Program-made: the position numbers and the translations under genes
Shown here: positions 60,258 through 64,000 of the stretch, piece by piece
Numbering within the stretch: the first letter of the stretch is position 1
Layout: the number at the start of each line of letters is the position of its first letter
NCBI RefSeq assembly: GCF_030813915.1
Contig: NZ_JAUSUJ010000018.1
Coordinates: 62,001-126,000, forward strand
Length of the DNA: 64,000 bases
From: Rhodoplanes tepidamans
GTDB taxonomy: Bacteria > Pseudomonadota > Alphaproteobacteria > Rhizobiales > Xanthobacteraceae
Reading direction: 5' to 3'
Notes under the pieces: model-generated
Told to the model about the DNA's origin: nothing
The model's input: the letters and a program-made list of their open reading frames with translations, nothing else
Database searches by the model: none

Positions 60258-60623
60258 TCAATGCGGCCTGGACGGCAGGACTCGCATACGCGTGCGGCCG
60301 GGTTCGACGATGCTGAAGTGTCCGGCCCAGTCGGTCCGTTCGGCGATGCGAACTGTGATCGACGCACCTGCATTTCCGGCCGCCGGCATGGAAAGGCGGA
60401 ACAGCACCACGCCGCACGTGGCCGGCAGCCCGTACCGCCAGGCAAGCTCACCGAAATCCTTGTCGAACGTCGGCAAGATCCGGTTCTCCCGGATAGCGCG
60501 GTCGAGAACGTCTTCGTCACTTGCGCCGGGAGCATCGATCCGGATCCAGGCGACGTCGTGCCCGGCGGCCCGCAGTTCGACGACAGCCGAAGCCGGCATG
60601 TTCTCGTTCGCGAGGAAGCGCAT
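60258..60623 (-). CDS. DUF5615 PIN-like toxin
   Basis: A 121-residue PIN-like protein of the DUF5615 family: MRFLANENMPASAVVELRAAGHDV at the N-terminus, where Glu/Asn replace the Asp of other PIN proteins, and ILPTFDKDFGELAWRYGLP in the middle with conserved Asp. Such proteins are putative RNases paired with DUF433 antitoxins. Its ATG directly abuts the antitoxin stop, so expression is coupled. Confidence 0.85.
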   Translation of the reverse strand: MRFLANENMPASAVVELRAAGHDVAWIRIDAPGASDEDVLDRAIRENRILPTFDKDFGELAWRYGLPATCGVVLFRLSMPAAGNAGASITVRIAERTDWAGHFSIVEPGRTRMRVLPSRPH

Positions 60624-60854
60624 TCAGACGACGCTCGGATAGACCTTTTCGGACGCGAGCAGCCCGTGCGCGTAGGCGAGGCACGCCGTGACGTCCTCGT
60701 GGGTGAGCCCCGGGTAGTTCTGCAGAATGTCGGTCTCGCTCCAGCCGTCGGCCATGAGGCCGATGACGAAGTCGACCGAGATCCGCGTTCCGCGGACCAC
60801 CGGCTTTCCGGCCAGGACGGCGGGATCGAGTACGATACGGGACAGGTCGGCCAC
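60624..60854 (-). CDS. DUF433 antitoxin
   Basis: A 76-residue DUF433 protein. The signature IVLDPAVLAGKPVVRGTRISVDFVIGLMADGWSETDILQNYPGLTHEDVTACLAYA is complete, with the G-K-P-x-x-x-G-T-R core. It has an HTH-like fold and neutralises its DUF5615 partner while repressing the operon. First gene of a two-gene unit. Confidence 0.92.
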   Translation of the reverse strand: MADLSRIVLDPAVLAGKPVVRGTRISVDFVIGLMADGWSETDILQNYPGLTHEDVTACLAYAHGLLASEKVYPSVV

Positions 60855-60921
60855 GGGATCATCCTCCGATGGCGCAGTCTAACGTGAATCTATCGACCTG
60901 ACACCTGGGCCGTGCGGCGCC

Positions 60922-61845
60922 TCACCCGGCCAGGGCGATGTGCTGGTGGCCGGGCCTGCCGTGCAGGAAGCCGTTGGAGAAGGCGGCGTTCGGCATCAGG
61001 GCGGCGACCCGCGCCTCGCCCTCGGCGGCGGCGAGCCGGCCGTCGAGCACGTCGCGGAAGGCCCGCGCCACCGCCACCATGTCGCAGGTGTGCGGCGACA
61101 GGCGGAACGCGCGCACGCCGCGCGACACCACCGCGTCGAGGTCGCCGATCAGGTTGACCACCGTGTCTGAGAGCGTCTGCACGCCGTTGACCGAGAGGAA
61201 GCGGCGGCCCTCCAGCGTGTCGACCTCCAGCCCGTCCGGGTCCTTGTTGCAGACGAACTGGCAGGAATCCTTGGCGAGCCCGTGGATGCGGGCGTGGTAG
61301 CAGCGCGCCGAGATGGCGAGCGGCGCCCGGCCGAAGGCCCAGGCCTCGAGCGTCGCGGTCCGCGCCTTGGCGGCGAGCGGCCCCATGGCGCTCATCGGCA
61401 GCTCGGGCGGCAGGCAGATGTGCACGGCGCCCTGCTTCTCCATGAAGGCGACCGTGCCCTCGTTGTAGACGTTGATCAGCGGGCCGATGGCGTGCGGCCG
61501 CCCGGCGATCGGCGAGAGCGCCGAGACGTCGCTCGCCTCGACGAGCACGTCCGGGATCGCCAGGAGATCGTTGATCATCCTGCGCTCGCGCGGCAGCGTC
61601 GGCAGCGCCAGCGAGGAGAGGATCACGGTCTTGCCACCGCGCTGCAGGCGCTCGATCACGCCCGGCATGTCGTCCTGGTAGAACGGCAGGCGCTTCGAGC
61701 ACACCACCTCGCCGACGCAGACGCGCTCCACCGGCGCCTCGTCGGCGATCCGGTAATGGAAGTCGCGCCACTGCTCGGGCGACCAGTTGAACAGCACCGC
61801 TCCGAGCGTCAGGGTCGGCCGCGCCGCGGTGTCCGAAGATGACAT
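60922..61845 (-). CDS. ubiV: Ubiquinone anaerobic biosynthesis protein UbiV (U32 family)
   Basis: A 307-residue U32-family protein. It carries the UbiV cysteine pattern: CVGEVVCSKR near residues 43-49 and, after ~140 residues, RCYHARIHGLAKDSCQFVCNKD, which together supply four [4Fe-4S] ligands. UbiU and UbiV form a heterodimer that hydroxylates ubiquinone precursors without O2, using prephenate as oxygen donor in Escherichia coli. It is third in a ubiT-ubiU-ubiV unit. A type B REP doublet lies between ubiU and ubiV and may weaken or separate ubiV expression. Confidence 0.92.
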   Translation of the reverse strand: MSSSDTAARPTLTLGAVLFNWSPEQWRDFHYRIADEAPVERVCVGEVVCSKRLPFYQDDMPGVIERLQRGGKTVILSSLALPTLPRERRMINDLLAIPDVLVEASDVSALSPIAGRPHAIGPLINVYNEGTVAFMEKQGAVHICLPPELPMSAMGPLAAKARTATLEAWAFGRAPLAISARCYHARIHGLAKDSCQFVCNKDPDGLEVDTLEGRRFLSVNGVQTLSDTVVNLIGDLDAVVSRGVRAFRLSPHTCDMVAVARAFRDVLDGRLAAAEGEARVAALMPNAAFSNGFLHGRPGHQHIALAG

Positions 61846-61871
61846 TGTCTCAGATCCCGATATCCGACGGC

Positions 61872-61974
61872 GTCATTCCGGGGCGACGCGCAGCGCCGAA
61901 CCCGGAATCCAGCCGAAAACTCCGAGCGCGGTGCTGGATTCCGGGTTCGCGCCTTCGGCGCGCCCCGGAATGAC
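61872..61974. repeat. REP-like doublet, type B, inside the ubi operon
   Basis: Outer arms GTCATTCCGGGGCG and CGCCCCGGAATGAC with inner arms GAACCCGGAATCCAGC and GCTGGATTCCGGGTTC. It occupies most of the 149-bp space between ubiV and ubiU, where it may act on mRNA stability. Confidence 0.8.
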
Positions 61975-61994
61975 CAGCGACGGCTCCGCTGTTC

Positions 61995-63074
61995 TCATCG
62001 CCACGTCTTCTGATAGGCGCCGCGCGTCGTCGAGGCGCCCTCGGAGAGCGCCATCAGGGCGCGGGCATTGATCGGCAGGCCGCGGGCGTGCTGGTCGAGC
62101 GCGCCGCGCAGGGCCCGCACCACCGCGTCCGTGTAGCTGCGGCTGCGCTGCCGGCCCTCGATCTTCAGCGCCGTCACGCCGGCCTCGGCGAGCGGCGGGA
62201 TCAGCAGGCTGGCGTCGAGGCTCGCCGGGTCCTCGAAGATGTGCGAGGTCTCGCCGTTCGCCGTGAAGCGGCCCTTGCACAGCGTCGGATACGGCATCGG
62301 CTGGCCGCCCGGCACGGTGTTGATCATGAACTCGCCGAGGCGCGAGACGAAGTTGCCCTTCTCCTGCGCATAGGTGACGTGGCTCGGCGGCGAGCAGACG
62401 CCGTTCATGTTGGGCGAGCAGCCGGTGGCGTAGGAGGACAGCGAGCAGCGCCCCTCCGCCATCACGCACAGGCCGCCGAACACGAACACCTCGGTCTCGC
62501 AGGGGATCTCCTTGTTGAGGACGGCGATCTCCTGGACGGTCAGAACCCGCGGCAGTACCACGCGGCGGACGCCGAAGCGCTCGACGAAGAAGCCGATCGC
62601 CTCCGGATTGGCGGCCGCCGCCTGCACCGAGAGATGCAGCCGCAGGCCGGGGTGCTTCTCGGCGGCGTAGTCGAGCAGGCCGATGTCGGCGACGATCGCG
62701 GCGTCGCCGCCGATCTGGGCGATGGTGTCGATGGCGCGGTGCCACGCCTCCGGCTGCCCGGCGCGCGGGAACGTGTTGACGGCGATCAGCACCTTGACGC
62801 CGCGCTTGTGGGCGTAGGCGACGCCCTCGGCCATCTCGGCGGGCGAGAAGTTGAGGCCCGGGAAGTTGCGCGCGTTGGTGTCGTCGGCGAAGCCGCAATA
62901 GACCGAGTCGGCGCCCGCCTCGATGGCGGCCCGCATGGCCGCCGGCGTGCCGGCCGGGCAGACCAGCTCGAGCTTGCCCTTGGGCGTCCAGGTGTCGGTC
63001 GTCGTCGAGCCGGCCGGCTTGGAGCCCGTCGACTTGGCGGGGGCGGGCCGTTCGGCCGCGAGAGTGGGGGTCAT
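61995..63074 (-). CDS. ubiU: Ubiquinone anaerobic biosynthesis protein UbiU (U32 family)
   Basis: A 359-residue U32 protein with a ~30-residue Ala/Thr-rich N-terminal extension. The family TIM-barrel start is KLELVCPAGTPAAMRAAIEAGADSVYCGF. The [4Fe-4S] cysteines lie in GGLCVMAEGRCSLSSYATGCSPNMNGVC and in YPTLCKGRF. Partner of UbiV in O2-independent ring hydroxylation. The stop of ubiT overlaps the start of this gene (ATGA at 63071-63074). Confidence 0.93.
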   Translation of the reverse strand: MTPTLAAERPAPAKSTGSKPAGSTTTDTWTPKGKLELVCPAGTPAAMRAAIEAGADSVYCGFADDTNARNFPGLNFSPAEMAEGVAYAHKRGVKVLIAVNTFPRAGQPEAWHRAIDTIAQIGGDAAIVADIGLLDYAAEKHPGLRLHLSVQAAAANPEAIGFFVERFGVRRVVLPRVLTVQEIAVLNKEIPCETEVFVFGGLCVMAEGRCSLSSYATGCSPNMNGVCSPPSHVTYAQEKGNFVSRLGEFMINTVPGGQPMPYPTLCKGRFTANGETSHIFEDPASLDASLLIPPLAEAGVTALKIEGRQRSRSYTDAVVRALRGALDQHARGLPINARALMALSEGASTTRGAYQKTWR

Positions 63075-63625
63075 GAGCCGCTCCGTGGGCGGGCGAAGGC
63101 GATGCCGGTGATGCGCTCGGCGACCGAGGCGGCGAGCCGGCCGACCTGCTCGGCCGGCGAGGCGAGCGGGCCGAGCACCGCGGCGGCCTCGGCGACGAGG
63201 TCGATCTCGGCGTCGTCGAGCGCGTTGCGCAGCGCCACCACGGCCGACATGTCGCCTTCCACGGTCAGGTCGCGCGAGAAGAACAGGGCGTCGCCGTCAT
63301 AGGCGCCGTGGATCAGCCCGACCAGCGCGCCGAGCGGCCCGGCGATGCGGGCGTCGGCCTGCGGCTCCTCGCCCGGACGCACCACCAGGACCTCGGGGTC
63401 CTCGGCGCGCGGCGTCATCACCACGACGAAGGGCAGGTCGGTCGGCTCGATCAGGAACCGCTTCCCCGCCTGGTCGCCCAGGCGGGCGAACATGCCGGGA
63501 TGCCGCCGGGCGGCCGACTTGACGACGAGATCGAGGGCGGCCGCGAGCGGGGCGAGCGGCAGCGGCCGCAGGCCGAACGCGAGAACCCCCGGGAGCTCGG
63601 GAACTGTGGCTGAGTTGCTCGACAT
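63071..63625 (-). CDS. ubiT: Ubiquinone anaerobic biosynthesis accessory factor UbiT (SCP2-like)
   Basis: A 184-residue SCP2-type lipid-binding protein: PLAPLAAALDLVVKSAARRHPGMFARLG, FLIEPTDLPFVVVMTPRAEDPEVLVV and AYDGDALFFSRDLTVEGDMSAVVALRNALDDAEIDLV, which match UbiT. It is thought to carry hydrophobic Q intermediates to UbiUV. It leads the operon and is preceded by an FNR/FixK-like dyad. No Shine-Dalgarno is evident before the ATG at 63625. If transcription starts near 63628, the mRNA would be almost leaderless. Confidence 0.92.
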   Translation of the reverse strand: MSSNSATVPELPGVLAFGLRPLPLAPLAAALDLVVKSAARRHPGMFARLGDQAGKRFLIEPTDLPFVVVMTPRAEDPEVLVVRPGEEPQADARIAGPLGALVGLIHGAYDGDALFFSRDLTVEGDMSAVVALRNALDDAEIDLVAEAAAVLGPLASPAEQVGRLAASVAERITGIAFARPRSGS

Positions 63626-63634
63626 GGAATGGCT

Positions 63635-63676
63635 TGGTTACCGCGCCGCAGCGGCTGGCACTTTGTCCTATGTCAA
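63635..63676 (-). promoter_or_regulatory. FNR/FixK-like site in the ubiT/ubiD divergent region, with -10 element for ubiT
   Basis: TTGTC-CTAT-GTCAA at 63663-63676 fits the FNR/FixK dyad TTG-N8-CAA with inner bases close to TTGAC/GTCAA. On the minus strand a -10-like TAACCA (63640-63635) follows after 22 bases. A start near 63628 places the dyad centre at -41.5. The dyad could also serve ubiD on the other strand, about 58 bp before its GTG. Confidence 0.65.
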
Positions 63677-63727
63677 GGACTCACGACAGGCTAGCGCTCT
63701 TGATCCCCTCCCTTCCGGAGACGAGCC

Positions 63728-64000
63728 GTGCCGATCCGAGACTTTCCGCCCTTTCGCGACCTGCGCGACTTCATGCGCCATCTCGACGCAGCCGGCGAGG
63801 TGGCGCGGGTGTCCGAACCGGTCGACATCGTCCACGACATGGCGGAGGTCCATCGCCGCGTGATCGCCCGCGACGGGCCGGCGCTGGTGTTCGAGTGCCC
63901 GCGCGACGCGAGCGGCCGGATCCTGCCCGTGCCGGTGGTCGCCAACCTGTTCGGCACGCGGGCCCGCGTCGCCGCCGGCCTCGGCATCCGGCCCGAACGG
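63728..64000 (+). CDS. ubiD: UbiD-family decarboxylase, N-terminal part (3' end outside window)
   Basis: The first 91 residues of a UbiD protein, open to the right edge. GGAG lies 7 bases before the GTG start. The N-terminus PIRDFPPFRDLRDFMRHLDAAGEVARVSEPVDIVHDMAEVHRRVIARDGPALVFECPRDASG is characteristic of UbiD (3-octaprenyl-4-hydroxybenzoate decarboxylase), a prenyl-FMN-dependent enzyme. The prFMN-binding and Glu-Arg-Glu catalytic residues lie outside the window. Divergence from ubiTUV with a shared FNR-like site supports a role in ubiquinone synthesis. UbiD-like enzymes of other aromatic pathways are not excluded. Confidence 0.85.
   Translation, partial: MPIRDFPPFRDLRDFMRHLDAAGEVARVSEPVDIVHDMAEVHRRVIARDGPALVFECPRDASGRILPVPVVANLFGTRARVAAGLGIRPER

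Overview
The window reads as chromosomal DNA of a high-GC (about 70%) alphaproteobacterium, most likely of the order Hyphomicrobiales (Rhizobiales). Supporting signs are HisZ paired with a mid-length HisG, several Bug/TctC-type solute receptors, a Ku protein, a CheZ of the alphaproteobacterial kind, a CIRCE-controlled groESL operon and oxygen-independent ubiquinone genes (ubiTUV). The genus is not resolved. No rRNA, tRNA, CRISPR array, IS element or prophage was recognised. Genes are dense and mostly in short operons. Gaps are dominated by two families of paired palindromic (REP-like) repeats.

Layout. 1-3.1 kb: end of a coiled-coil ATPase, then a PlsC-like acyltransferase overlapping a LuxI/FeeM-like GNAT. 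3.3-12.6 kb: organic-acid uptake and metabolism (orphan TctC, Ku, tctCBA, dctA, a two-domain rhodanese, a zinc dehydrogenase). 12.9-14.5 kb (minus): Gfo/Idh/MocA oxidoreductase and a GlcG/HbpS protein. 14.9-22.7 kb (minus): a two-gene operon with a very large fused 2-oxoacid:ferredoxin oxidoreductase (1662 aa) and a fused NfnAB-like flavoprotein (947 aa). 23.5-26.7 kb: three copies of a 54-residue exported protein, a peroxiredoxin-like gene and a LysR regulator. 26.7-32.2 kb: PHB-depolymerase-like esterase, atypical SDR, MoeB/ThiF, serine protease, enoyl-CoA hydratase. 32.7-36.7 kb: hisZ-hisG, subtilisin-like protease plus a small I9-like protein. 36.8-37.6 kb: tacA and a frameshifted tacT. 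37.6-40.2 kb: gtrA, GT2 and a YdjC/ChbG deacetylase. 40.4-47.1 kb: DUF2076 protein, TIR-TM-TPR protein, L,D-transpeptidase, cheZ, MFS transporter. 47.3-50.5 kb: orphan TctC, ArsN2-like GNAT, lipoprotein, peptidoglycan-binding protein. 50.8-53.0 kb: groES-groEL. 53.7-55.8 kb: vanadium haloperoxidase. 55.9-59.6 kb: MarR-linked ABC importer. 59.8-60.9 kb: RidA-family protein and a DUF433/DUF5615 toxin-antitoxin pair. 60.9-64 kb: ubiV, ubiU, ubiT, divergent from a partial ubiD.

How parts fit together. Two low-oxygen modules appear linked by regulation. The 2-oxoacid oxidoreductase operon and the ubiTUV/ubiD intergenic region each carry an FNR/FixK-like 14-bp dyad with a -10-like hexamer at the same spacing. 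That suggests one oxygen-responsive regulator controls ferredoxin/NAD(P)H metabolism and oxygen-free quinone synthesis. A second local regulon is suggested by matching CTAT-N7-ATAG dyads (T-N11-A LysR boxes), each about 90 bp before a copy of the 54-residue exported protein, with the LysR gene divergent from the third copy. The heat-shock operon has a textbook promoter plus CIRCE.

Starts were chosen from Shine-Dalgarno matches, overlapping stop/start codons and typical family N-termini. Long open frames antisense to real genes, common at this GC content, were ignored.
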